This document shows, in pieces, positions 7,083 to 14,716 of a stretch of DNA of 35,248 nucleotides (position 1 is the first letter of the stretch; the number at the start of each line of letters is the position of its first letter). The translations under genes were made by a program, and so were the position numbers. This DNA comes from an uncultured Clostridia bacterium (GTDB lineage: Bacteria; Bacillota; Clostridia; Oscillospirales; Acutalibacteraceae): NCBI GenBank assembly GCA_937907605.1, contig CALCYI010000050.1, positions 1-35,248 of the forward strand, read 5' to 3'. Below the pieces are notes generated by a model. The model did not search any database, was not told where the DNA came from, and saw only the letters and a list, made by a program, of their open reading frames with translations.

Positions 7083-8921
7083 TTATTTGATTTTAACGGA
7101 TTTTTTTGCGCTCCACGCACCGTAGAAGGTGGTATTCTTTGAGTTGATATTATAGGTTTTATACGCTCTTATTCTTATATAATATTTCTTGCCCTTTTTG
7201 AGCTTCGCTATTGTCTTTGATACCGACGAGTAGGAAGCCTTAACGGTCTTTGCGCCCTTCATATTCTTGTTAACGCTGTACTGAATTTCATATCCCGTAC
7301 AATTAACCTTGTTCCACTTTACAGTCAGCTTCTTTTTCTTGCTCGAAAGGGATTTAATAGAGGGCTGAGCGGGCTTGGAATAGGCGTTAACCCCGGCGCT
7401 GTATTTACCGAAGTAGTGACGTTTTGAAACCTCTTTATACGCCCTTATCCTGAAGCTCTGCTTAGTCGCCGAGGGCACCTTTGCTTTATAGGTCGTTGAG
7501 GTCGAATAGCCTATATAGCTCCACTTTCCGTCCTTATACTGCTCAACGCGGTATCCCGTAACGCCGCCCTCCGCCGCCTTCCATTTAAGCGTTACCGAGG
7601 TGCTGTCATACGCCGAAACCCACGGAGTATACGTCACGTTCGGATAGATAATATAGTGTCTATGGGTATTTGCGCCGTCATAGCCGCCGAGTCCCGTAAT
7701 CTGCGCACGGGCGCAGCCTGCGTTTTTGTTATTCGTATACGAAACGGTATAGTCCGCGCCGTTTTCAAGCACCGCGCCGGAGGCGGTTGTTACCGTAACG
7801 AAGGGCGTTTTGCTTCCTCCGTCAAAGGAATAGGATTTGCTGTTCAGGCTTACTGTACATCTTGATAGCAGCTCGGTATTATCCCTGTCATAGTCGTTTT
7901 CGTCAAAATATAACTCGTAATTATTATAGAAATCCGCATTGTCGTAGTAATCGCCGTCTAACAGGTGGTTTGAATTATAATCGTAAGCCCTCGCGTTATC
8001 GTAATTAATGAGGAAATAATAATCCTGCGGCGCGCTGAACTCCGACTTGCCCTCGGCTATTTCATCGTCCCACGTGCAGTCGACAAAATAGTACTTGCCG
8101 TCGAGCTTAATAATATTCCACGCGTGACAGCCCCTTCTCGGACTTGAGGATACGAAGCGTACGGAGTAGCCGAGTTCCTTACAAATCCTGTAAAACGATG
8201 CGGCGTAGCCCTGGCATACGCTCTTGCCCTTTATAAGCGTTCCGTAGGGCGAAAAGGCATAGGCGTATTTATCGCTTGAATACTCCTCGGCTGCGCTGTA
8301 ATCATATTTCGTTTTGGAGCAGATGTAGTCGTGCACCTTTTTAATAATCTCATAGTCGCTGAGCTTATTTGTATCTACGCCCGAAAGGAAGCTGTTTACC
8401 GCGCTGTCAACCTGCTGTTCCTCGGAAAGCGTATCGTAATAGGAAGCGTTGATTTTTATAGTATAGTAGTAGTAACCCGAAACGGTCGCGTTAAGGGTAA
8501 ATACAGCGGGGTAGCCTTTAATAGCCCAGCGGAGATAATCGCCGTCGGTGCAGCCTGTCGCAAGCTCCTCCTCGGTCGCGCAGATAAAAAGCTTATCAAG
8601 CAGATTTCTCTTCTGATAAGACCACGAAAGCTGATTTTTGGTTACATAATAAAGAGTACAGCTTTCCTTCCTCTGTACAAGCTGGTTTTTATAGCTCAAA
8701 TAAAGCTGCTTGCCGTCGGAATAATAGGTTTTACCGCCGTATTTTTTAGTTTCTGAGGCAACGTTTACGGGTATTACCGACGGGCTGTACAGCACCGGTC
8801 TTTCGGCATAAAGCGGGTTTTCGAGCGCAGTATCCCCCTCCGCTGCATAAGCGGCAAAGCCGAACGCAGCGGAGCTCAGAAGCAGTATTAAGCTCAGAAT
8901 TACTGAAAGTATCCTTTTCAT
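7083..8921 (-). CDS. Secreted transglutaminase-like protein with FN3 repeats
   Basis: A 612-residue exported protein with a signal peptide (MKRILSVILSLILLL then AYA/AEG, cleavage near residue 27). The central transglutaminase/protease-like fold has a Cys-His-Asp triad visible at C236 (GKSVCQGYA), H266 (GCHAW) and D281 (YFVDCTWDD). The C-terminus has two fibronectin-type-III-like modules (about 420-510 and 515-610), the last Lys/Tyr-rich. Such proteins are usually cell-surface cysteine peptidases or crosslinkers in Ruminococcaceae; the substrate cannot be read. I chose ATG at 8921; a GTG at 8930 would overlap the preceding aroK-like gene by 8 bp. No anchoring motif or dockerin was seen. Confidence 0.85.
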   Translation of the reverse strand: MKRILSVILSLILLLSSAAFGFAAYAAEGDTALENPLYAERPVLYSPSVIPVNVASETKKYGGKTYYSDGKQLYLSYKNQLVQRKESCTLYYVTKNQLSWSYQKRNLLDKLFICATEEELATGCTDGDYLRWAIKGYPAVFTLNATVSGYYYYTIKINASYYDTLSEEQQVDSAVNSFLSGVDTNKLSDYEIIKKVHDYICSKTKYDYSAAEEYSSDKYAYAFSPYGTLIKGKSVCQGYAASFYRICKELGYSVRFVSSSPRRGCHAWNIIKLDGKYYFVDCTWDDEIAEGKSEFSAPQDYYFLINYDNARAYDYNSNHLLDGDYYDNADFYNNYELYFDENDYDRDNTELLSRCTVSLNSKSYSFDGGSKTPFVTVTTASGAVLENGADYTVSYTNNKNAGCARAQITGLGGYDGANTHRHYIIYPNVTYTPWVSAYDSTSVTLKWKAAEGGVTGYRVEQYKDGKWSYIGYSTSTTYKAKVPSATKQSFRIRAYKEVSKRHYFGKYSAGVNAYSKPAQPSIKSLSSKKKKLTVKWNKVNCTGYEIQYSVNKNMKGAKTVKASYSSVSKTIAKLKKGKKYYIRIRAYKTYNINSKNTTFYGAWSAKKSVKIK

Positions 8922-8922
8922 T

Positions 8923-9429
8923 TTATTCACCCGTTGTTATTCTTACAATCTCAGCCACGGTGTCCTCCACCGTGTTATTATCGCAGTAAATAATGTTGTC
9001 AGCGTATTTTTCATACAGCGGGAGCCGCTCCTCGTACATATCCCTGAGCGTGCTTCCGTTTTTTACAACAATTCCTCTTGTGGTAAGGTCGTTAATCCTG
9101 TCGAGCATGGTTTCATAGCTCATATGCAGGTATATAACCCTGCCGAGCGAGCGCAGGTGCTCCATAGCCTTTTCGGAATAAATCACGCTGCCGCCCGTAG
9201 CGATTACGGTCGCTTCGATATTAAGGGAGAGAATCGCCTTTTCCTCAGCCTCGTAGAAATAATCCGTACCCTTAGTGTCGATTAAATCCTGGAGTCTGCT
9301 CCTCTCAAGCCCCTGAAGCAGTAAGTCCGTATCAAAAAAGTTTTTGAGCAGCACCTTTGCGGAGATTACGCCGCAGGTGCTCTTGCCCGACCCGGGCATG
9401 CCGATTAAGATAATGTTGCTTTTGTCCAT
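8923..9429 (-). CDS. Shikimate-kinase-like small-molecule kinase
   Basis: A 168-residue P-loop kinase of the AroK fold. It has the Walker A GMPGSGKS (10-17), FFDTD (31-35), a lid region, and an ERLPLYEKYAD segment with the late Arg of shikimate kinases. Two shikimate-contact signatures differ. The FRxxE Arg position reads FYEAE (Y59), and the GGG loop reads GGS (79-81). It may phosphorylate a different alcohol, although automatic annotation would call it AroK. The start has CAGGTG upstream. It lies directly upstream of the transglutaminase gene in transcription and no other shikimate-pathway gene is nearby, which weakens an aromatic-synthesis role. Confidence 0.75.
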   Translation of the reverse strand: MDKSNIILIGMPGSGKSTCGVISAKVLLKNFFDTDLLLQGLERSRLQDLIDTKGTDYFYEAEEKAILSLNIEATVIATGGSVIYSEKAMEHLRSLGRVIYLHMSYETMLDRINDLTTRGIVVKNGSTLRDMYEERLPLYEKYADNIIYCDNNTVEDTVAEIVRITTGE

Positions 9430-9440
9430 ATATACACCTG

Positions 9441-9475
9441 AATTGAGAGTTGAGAATTATGGGGCTGCGCCGCAA
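9441..9475 (-). repeat. Intergenic AATTGAG-type repeat with GC hairpin
   Basis: AATTGAGAGTTGAGAATTAT followed by a small GC hairpin (GGCTGCGCC). It directly abuts the stop codon of the 110-aa ORF and fills the gap to the aroK-like gene. Related elements occur at 25361-25418 and 28981-29033. Confidence 0.6.
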
Positions 9476-9808
9476 TTATTTTAAATAAGTGAAAAGCACG
9501 CCGTTCGCTTCTTCTTTCACTCTCTGTTCAGAAATAAATCGGAAGCTTATTGTCCTTATCGCGTCCTCAGGATAACCCCGTTTCAACATTTCAGACAAAA
9601 TGCTCTGCTTTACTGCCTCTGTTTGACCTGCACTTTGTGCCGCTTTCAAATCCTCGTCTGTCTTATACAGCACCACTACGGCAAAATGCCCGGCGATTTT
9701 TTTATCGTCACCGTAAAAATTAGTACCGGACACGGAAGGCTTCGCGTTCTTATACGCCTTTTCCACAGCAGAAAGTGATTTATGAACTATTGTCTTTAAA
9801 TTGCGCAT
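9476..9808 (-). CDS. Hypothetical protein, 110 aa
   Basis: I do not recognise this 110-residue, soluble, Lys/Ala-rich protein. It has no signal peptide, membrane segment or known motif. A central AGHFAVVVLYKTDEDLKAA strand-helix pattern and a C-terminal EEANGVLFTYL suggest a small alpha/beta fold. It begins 13 nt downstream of the 283-aa hypothetical gene, with a weak GAAGAG SD. Base composition is more AT-rich and less codon-biased than the flanking nth and aroK-like genes, hinting that the pair was acquired together (inference). Confidence 0.65.
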   Translation of the reverse strand: MRNLKTIVHKSLSAVEKAYKNAKPSVSGTNFYGDDKKIAGHFAVVVLYKTDEDLKAAQSAGQTEAVKQSILSEMLKRGYPEDAIRTISFRFISEQRVKEEANGVLFTYLK

Positions 9809-9821
9809 TTTTTATACTCTT

Positions 9822-10673
9822 CTATTTATAATAATTCTCTTTAATAAACAGTATCAGCCTTTCAGCTCTTACCCGCTGTACATCATCAAGGTCGTCAAAG
9901 CACAACAACTCAACCTCAGCAAGCGGGAGATGCTCGTGATAATAAAACGTAAAATCCTCTTCGTCGAAATTGAGTTCTTCATCAAGCGGAAAAGCATATA
10001 CTTCATCTACAATCAGTTCGCCTTCCGTTGTAGTGGGACGAAAATCCTTAACCTGAAGAAATACACGCCACCCGTTCTCATTATCATAATACCTTACAGG
10101 ACTGAAATCCTCAAGAATATCGGGAAAATGAATGATATCAAAGCCATCATCAACGTATTCTTTGTCCCAGCAGGAAACAGTTTTTATTTCAAGCTTTTCG
10201 TTAAACTCCAAATCACCGATACTGTCATGATCAAAATCTACTGTATCATCAAATATACGCCACTTCTTTAAATAGATTTCGGAGTGCTCGTTCAAATCTT
10301 CTGCACAATCGTATTCTTTTAAAAATGCTTTTACGGTTTTTACAGCACTTTCAAGATTGCTGCAAAAGTATTTTTCCCTGTAATCACTTGGGTACAGCTT
10401 AATGCGAAGCTCATAAACTGTGTTCGGCTCAGGTGACATAAAGTGCTCCATATTCTCGGAGTATCTCTGAATTCTCTTTTGAATTACCGTCTTTTCAGTG
10501 CCGTCGCTTATACCCTCCAATATCTTCATCAGTTCCATTCGCTCATCATAGCTTTGGGCATATCTGTCGACAATAAGCATTAAATCGCTTTTGCTGAAAT
10601 TGTGTTTTGTTTCCGTAACCTTCTCTTTAACTGTTTTTGACGGAATCAGTCTAACAATCTTTTCTTGAACCAT
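9822..10673 (-). CDS. Hypothetical acidic protein, 283 aa
   Basis: An unrecognised, strongly acidic, soluble protein without signal peptide or transmembrane segment. Residues 1-80 are helical and charged; about 85-283 are rich in Asp, Glu, Phe and Tyr with beta-type alternation, including DDFDFEE-like clusters near the C-terminus. The start codon abuts the nth stop codon (no gap), so it is probably the next cistron in that operon even though its SD (GTGGGTG) is weak. Codon use is AT-richer than in nth, rarA and queH. No function can be assigned. Confidence 0.7.
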   Translation of the reverse strand: MVQEKIVRLIPSKTVKEKVTETKHNFSKSDLMLIVDRYAQSYDERMELMKILEGISDGTEKTVIQKRIQRYSENMEHFMSPEPNTVYELRIKLYPSDYREKYFCSNLESAVKTVKAFLKEYDCAEDLNEHSEIYLKKWRIFDDTVDFDHDSIGDLEFNEKLEIKTVSCWDKEYVDDGFDIIHFPDILEDFSPVRYYDNENGWRVFLQVKDFRPTTTEGELIVDEVYAFPLDEELNFDEEDFTFYYHEHLPLAEVELLCFDDLDDVQRVRAERLILFIKENYYK

Positions 10674-11303
10674 TTAAACACCCACTTTTTTACAGTTATC
10701 GCTCATAGGGCAGATGTCGCATTTCGGCTTCCTTGCTGAGCAGTACTCCCTGCCGAAAAATACTATCCTGTGGCAGAAGTCCGCGCCCTCCTCTACGGGC
10801 ACGACCTTTTTAAGCGCCATTTCGATTTTAACGGGGTCCTTGACGTTAACAAGCCCTATACGGTTTGAAATGCGTATCATATGGGTATCAACGACTATGC
10901 TCTCCTTGCCGTAAACATCGCCGACAATAAGGTTAGCCGTTTTTCTTCCCACGCCCGGAAGCTTGATTAAATCCTCGATATTATCTGGCACTACGCCGCC
11001 GAAGTCGTCGCGCACCATTTTCGCCATACCGATAATTGACTTTGCCTTATCGTGATAAAAGCCGCAGGATTTTATAATCCTTTCAATGTCCTCAAGCTCG
11101 GCGGAAGCGTAATCGTCAAGCGTTTTGTATGTAGAAAAAAGCTCGGGGGTTACAAGGTTTACCCTCGCGTCCGTGCATTGCGCCGAAAGCCGAGTCGCAA
11201 CGAGGAGCTCAAACGGGTCCTCATATTCAAGCGAGCACATCGCCTTTGGGTAAATACCCTTTAATACCTCTATCGCTTTTAAAGTTCTCTCTTTTCTCGT
11301 CAT
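10674..11303 (-). CDS. nth: Endonuclease III
   Basis: A 209-residue bifunctional DNA glycosylase/AP lyase of base excision repair, removing oxidised pyrimidines. It shows the helix-hairpin-helix LPGVGRKTAN with catalytic K121, and D139 in VVDTHMIR. The C-terminal [4Fe-4S] ligands are C188-x6-C195-x2-C198-x5-C204, the exact family spacing. The LSAQCTD motif differs from LSAQTTD by one residue. Length is typical. The start overlaps the rarA stop by one base, so the two are translationally coupled. Confidence 0.96.
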   Translation of the reverse strand: MTRKERTLKAIEVLKGIYPKAMCSLEYEDPFELLVATRLSAQCTDARVNLVTPELFSTYKTLDDYASAELEDIERIIKSCGFYHDKAKSIIGMAKMVRDDFGGVVPDNIEDLIKLPGVGRKTANLIVGDVYGKESIVVDTHMIRISNRIGLVNVKDPVKIEMALKKVVPVEEGADFCHRIVFFGREYCSARKPKCDICPMSDNCKKVGV

Positions 11304-12574
11304 TAGTTCTTACCTTTGATTTTATCCCAGTACGCCTTAAACGCCTGTTCGTTCTTATTGTCGCCGTATTCGTAATACCGCACGTTCTTAATCGCGTCGG
11401 GCAGGTACTGCTGCTCTACCCAGTGGTTCGGGTACGGGTGGGGATAGATATAATGCTGTCCCTTAACCTCGGCGTCCTCGCCGTCAAAATGCTTGTTCTG
11501 AAGCTGACGCGGAATAGGTCCGATTTTGCCCTTTTTAATGTCCGAAAGCGCCATATCAATCGCGTTTGCGCCGCTGTTGCTCTTCGGACTTGTTGCAACG
11601 AGTATTACCGCGTCCGCAAGGGGTATTCTCGCCTCGGGAAGCCCCACCATAAGCGCAGCGTCAACCGCAGCCTTTACTATCGGAATAATCTGGGGATACG
11701 CAAGCCCCACATCCTCGCACGCGCATACCATAAGCCTCCTGCACGCGCTCGGCAAATCGCCCGCCTCAAGCAGCCTTGCAAGGTAGTGCAGCGCGGCGTC
11801 GGGGTCGCTCCCCCTCATACTCTTCTGATACGCGGATACGATATCGTAATGCTCATCGCCGTCGCGGTCATATTTCATAGAGCTTTTCTGCGCGAGCTCC
11901 TCGGCGGTTTCAAGGGTAATAACCTTTTTACCGTCTTTCGCGGTAGTTGCAAAATAGCAGTTTTCAACGGAATTCAGCGCCTTCCTTACGTCGCCGCCGC
12001 AGCCGTAGGCTATCTTCCTTGCAACCTCTTCGGAATATTCAATCTCTATTTTGTTTTCTTCTGAGAGAAAATCAAAGCCTCTTTTAACCGCGGGGATAAT
12101 CTCCTCTGCTTCAAGGCTTTTGAACTCAAAAACCGTCGAGCGCGAAAGTATAGCTGAATACACGTAAAAATACGGGTTCTCCGTCGTTGAGGCAATAAGC
12201 GTAATCTTTCCGTTTTCTATGTATTCAAGCAGGCTCTGCTGCTGGCGCTTGTTGAAATACTGAATCTCGTCAAGGTATAAAAGTATGCCGTTCGGTGCGG
12301 TAAAGGTGTCAATCTCCGCAACGATATTCTTTATATCCTGAGTTGAGGCGCTCGTGCCGTTAAGCTTACGCAGCGAGCGCTTGGTCTTATTTGCAATTAT
12401 CGAGGCAACCGTGGTCTTTCCCACGCCCGACGGACCGTAGAAAATAAGGTTCGGTATATCCTCGTTTTCAATCATATTGTAGAGCGCCTTGCCGGGAGTC
12501 AGCAGGTGCTTTTGTCCCACTATATCCTTAAGCTCGGTCGGTCTTATTCTGTCCGCAAGGGGTTTATTTCTCAT
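11303..12574 (-). CDS. rarA: Replication-associated recombination protein A (AAA+ ATPase)
   Basis: A 423-residue RarA/MgsA/WRNIP1 family clamp-loader-like ATPase acting at stalled replication forks. Walker A is GPSGVGKT (47-54) and Walker B is LLYLDEI (98-104). The early RPTELKDIVGQKHLL segment and the C-terminal helical tetramerisation region (CACEDVGLAYPQ, HPYPNHWVEQQYLP) are characteristic. Length is normal. It overlaps queH by 11 bp and nth by 1 bp, indicating a single transcript of queH, rarA and nth. Confidence 0.95.
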   Translation of the reverse strand: MRNKPLADRIRPTELKDIVGQKHLLTPGKALYNMIENEDIPNLIFYGPSGVGKTTVASIIANKTKRSLRKLNGTSASTQDIKNIVAEIDTFTAPNGILLYLDEIQYFNKRQQQSLLEYIENGKITLIASTTENPYFYVYSAILSRSTVFEFKSLEAEEIIPAVKRGFDFLSEENKIEIEYSEEVARKIAYGCGGDVRKALNSVENCYFATTAKDGKKVITLETAEELAQKSSMKYDRDGDEHYDIVSAYQKSMRGSDPDAALHYLARLLEAGDLPSACRRLMVCACEDVGLAYPQIIPIVKAAVDAALMVGLPEARIPLADAVILVATSPKSNSGANAIDMALSDIKKGKIGPIPRQLQNKHFDGEDAEVKGQHYIYPHPYPNHWVEQQYLPDAIKNVRYYEYGDNKNEQAFKAYWDKIKGKN

Positions 12575-13196
12575 TCTTATTCTCCTCGGCGGCCTTGGAA
12601 TAAACGCAGCCGCAGAAATTCTGTCTGTATAAATTATGCTCCTTTGAAAGCTCTATCGAGCGCTTGAAGCCCTCGCGCTTTTTAAAGTCCGAGGGGAGCC
12701 ATTTTACGCCGTACCTTTCGGCAACCTCGTATCCGATTTCGTTAATTTTCTGAGAGTTTTTGAGCGGACTTATCGAAAGCGTGGTGCAAAAGTAATCAAA
12801 GCCCTCCGCCTTTGCAAGCTCAGCCGCTCTTTCAAGGCGCATACGGTAGCACCGAAAGCACCTTTCCCCGCCCTCGGGCTCGTCCTCATAGCCCTTTGCA
12901 ATATCGAGGAAGTATTCGTAGTTATATGTACCCTCGACAAGCTTTATTTCGTTTTTTACCTTCATTTCAAAAATAAGCCTTTTCTCCTCCTCAAAGCGCT
13001 TAATAAACTCGCTTTTCGGGGAGATGTTGGGGTTAAAATAGTATACTGTGATATCAAAATAATCGCTCAGGTACTCGAGCACGTAGCTTGAGCACGGCGC
13101 ACAGCACGAATGAAGCAGGAGCCTCGGCGGGCGCGCCGTATCAACACCTTCAATTATTTTATCAAGCTCTTTTTGGAAGTTCACTTTATTCATCAT
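12564..13196 (-). CDS. queH: Epoxyqueuosine reductase QueH
   Basis: A 210-residue DUF208-family enzyme that performs the last step of queuosine tRNA modification, reducing epoxyqueuosine to queuosine without cobalamin. It shows the three Cys clusters of the family: HSCCAPCSSY (C31, C32, C35), ERCFRCYRMRLE (C113, C116) and NFCGCVYS (C195, C197), plus SISPLKNSQKIN. A second ATG one codon later is an equally good start. The start overlaps the stop codon of the upstream M23 peptidase. Confidence 0.94.
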   Translation of the reverse strand: MMNKVNFQKELDKIIEGVDTARPPRLLLHSCCAPCSSYVLEYLSDYFDITVYYFNPNISPKSEFIKRFEEEKRLIFEMKVKNEIKLVEGTYNYEYFLDIAKGYEDEPEGGERCFRCYRMRLERAAELAKAEGFDYFCTTLSISPLKNSQKINEIGYEVAERYGVKWLPSDFKKREGFKRSIELSKEHNLYRQNFCGCVYSKAAEENKNEK

Positions 13197-14686
13197 TATC
13201 CTAAATAGTTTTTCGGATTAACCTTACTGCCGCCGAGTATCAGCTCAAAGTGGCAATGCGGACCCGTGGAGTTGCCCGTGGAGCCCGATTTTGCTATCTG
13301 CTGTCCCTTGCGCACGCTCTGTCCAACGCTTACAAGAAGCGAGGAATTATGCGCGTAAAGCGTAACGACCTTTCTGCCCTGGGCGTCCGTGCCGTGATAA
13401 ATCATGACGTAGTAGCCGTAGGAATAGTTCAGCCTTTCAACCTTGATTACGATACCCTTCTGTGCCGCGACTACCTTTGAGCCCGTGGGACAGGGGTAGT
13501 CGATTCCCGTATGCGCTCTGCCGTTCCTGTAATGCCCGAAAGCCTGGGAAACGCCGTGGTGTGACGGCACGGGATAAGAAAGGTTAAGCGCTCCGTTTGA
13601 ACGGCTGAAAAGCTCTCCCTCGGTGCTTGTGCTGTCGGAAGCCGACTTGCTGTGCTCCGATACGGAAGCGGTTGTAACCTCCGCGGGGTCCTTAAGCCCG
13701 CTGAGTAAGTCGTTAATCTCCTTGTCGACCTTTTTTAAGAGCTCCTCGTCCTCGTTTCTAAACTCGGTATATAGCTTTGCGTTCTCGCTGTACTGGGCAA
13801 AAAGCCTGTCGGACTCCGCTCTGTCGTCGGCTATCGCGATTTTTTTCTCGGCGATTTCCTTTTGCTTTTCTGTTATGGAGTCCTGCTCCTTTTTAAGCTC
13901 GAGCTTCTTGGCGTTGAGTACGGACTGCGCCTGCTCCGCCTGAGCCTTCTGCGCCTCGAGTCCCGTCTGCTCGTCAAGGAGCTTTTCCATTTTTTCGTTA
14001 ACATCCCTTAGCAGCGCCGTATCGCTCTTTGCAACGGAGCGTATCATCTCGAAGCGGTTTAAAAACTGCGAGAGGTCCTTGCTTGAAAGCAGCGCGCCGA
14101 GCACGCTTGACTGCCCGCTTATGTACATCGCCTTAAGCCTCAGGCAATATGCGTTATAGGTTGCAACGAAGCTCTTGCTGAGCTTATCGTATTTCTTTTT
14201 TGATTTTTCATAGGTCTTTCTGAGCTTTTCAAGCTCCTTTTCGAGCGGCTCAATCTGCTCGTCAAGCTCCTGTACCTTCTTTTCAGCCTCGGCAACCTCG
14301 GCGTCAAGGAGGTTAAGCTCCTCGTTTAAATAACCTATTTTCTCGTCGAGCGCGTCGATATATTCCTGCGTTGCCTTTGCCGAGCCCTCATATTTTTCAA
14401 GCAGCTTCTGGTTCTTTTCAATATTCTTCTGAAGGTCAGCCCTCTGCTCCTTAAGGCTCTTTTTGGCTTTATTTTTCTGAGCCTCCTTGCTCTGAGTAGT
14501 CTCCTCCTCGGCAGACTCCTCCTTAATTGTCATCGGCTCGCTTGCGGTGGTGCTCTCCGCAACCGTTTCAGCCGTAGTGCTCTCGCTCGTTTCCTCCTCG
14601 TCGGCATAAGCCGAAAAGCCGACCGCCGTCAGCACAAAGGTCAGCGCAAATAATATGCTTAAGATTTTAATGCTTATAGTTTTCAA
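13196..14686 (-). CDS. Secreted coiled-coil M23 (LytM) peptidoglycan endopeptidase, copy 1
   Basis: A 496-residue exported cell-wall hydrolase. It has a signal peptide (cleavage near AYA/DEE, residue 28), a Ser/Thr/Glu-rich stretch and long coiled coils (about 70-335), including the PcsB-type motif LKAMYISG. The C-terminal LytM/M23 zinc peptidase domain has complete ligands: H392 and D396 in HTGID, H446 in LYAH, and H477/H479 in GPHCHFE. It should cleave peptidoglycan crosslinks outside the membrane, with the coiled coil acting as a regulatory arm as in EnvC/PcsB/CwlO proteins. TTG start at 14686, with GAGGG six bases upstream. It lies 30 bp after M23 copy 2 and overlaps queH. Confidence 0.92.
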   Translation of the reverse strand: MKTISIKILSILFALTFVLTAVGFSAYADEEETSESTTAETVAESTTASEPMTIKEESAEEETTQSKEAQKNKAKKSLKEQRADLQKNIEKNQKLLEKYEGSAKATQEYIDALDEKIGYLNEELNLLDAEVAEAEKKVQELDEQIEPLEKELEKLRKTYEKSKKKYDKLSKSFVATYNAYCLRLKAMYISGQSSVLGALLSSKDLSQFLNRFEMIRSVAKSDTALLRDVNEKMEKLLDEQTGLEAQKAQAEQAQSVLNAKKLELKKEQDSITEKQKEIAEKKIAIADDRAESDRLFAQYSENAKLYTEFRNEDEELLKKVDKEINDLLSGLKDPAEVTTASVSEHSKSASDSTSTEGELFSRSNGALNLSYPVPSHHGVSQAFGHYRNGRAHTGIDYPCPTGSKVVAAQKGIVIKVERLNYSYGYYVMIYHGTDAQGRKVVTLYAHNSSLLVSVGQSVRKGQQIAKSGSTGNSTGPHCHFELILGGSKVNPKNYLG

Positions 14687-14716
14687 AATAATCCCTCGAT
14701 TAACAATCGTTTTTGC

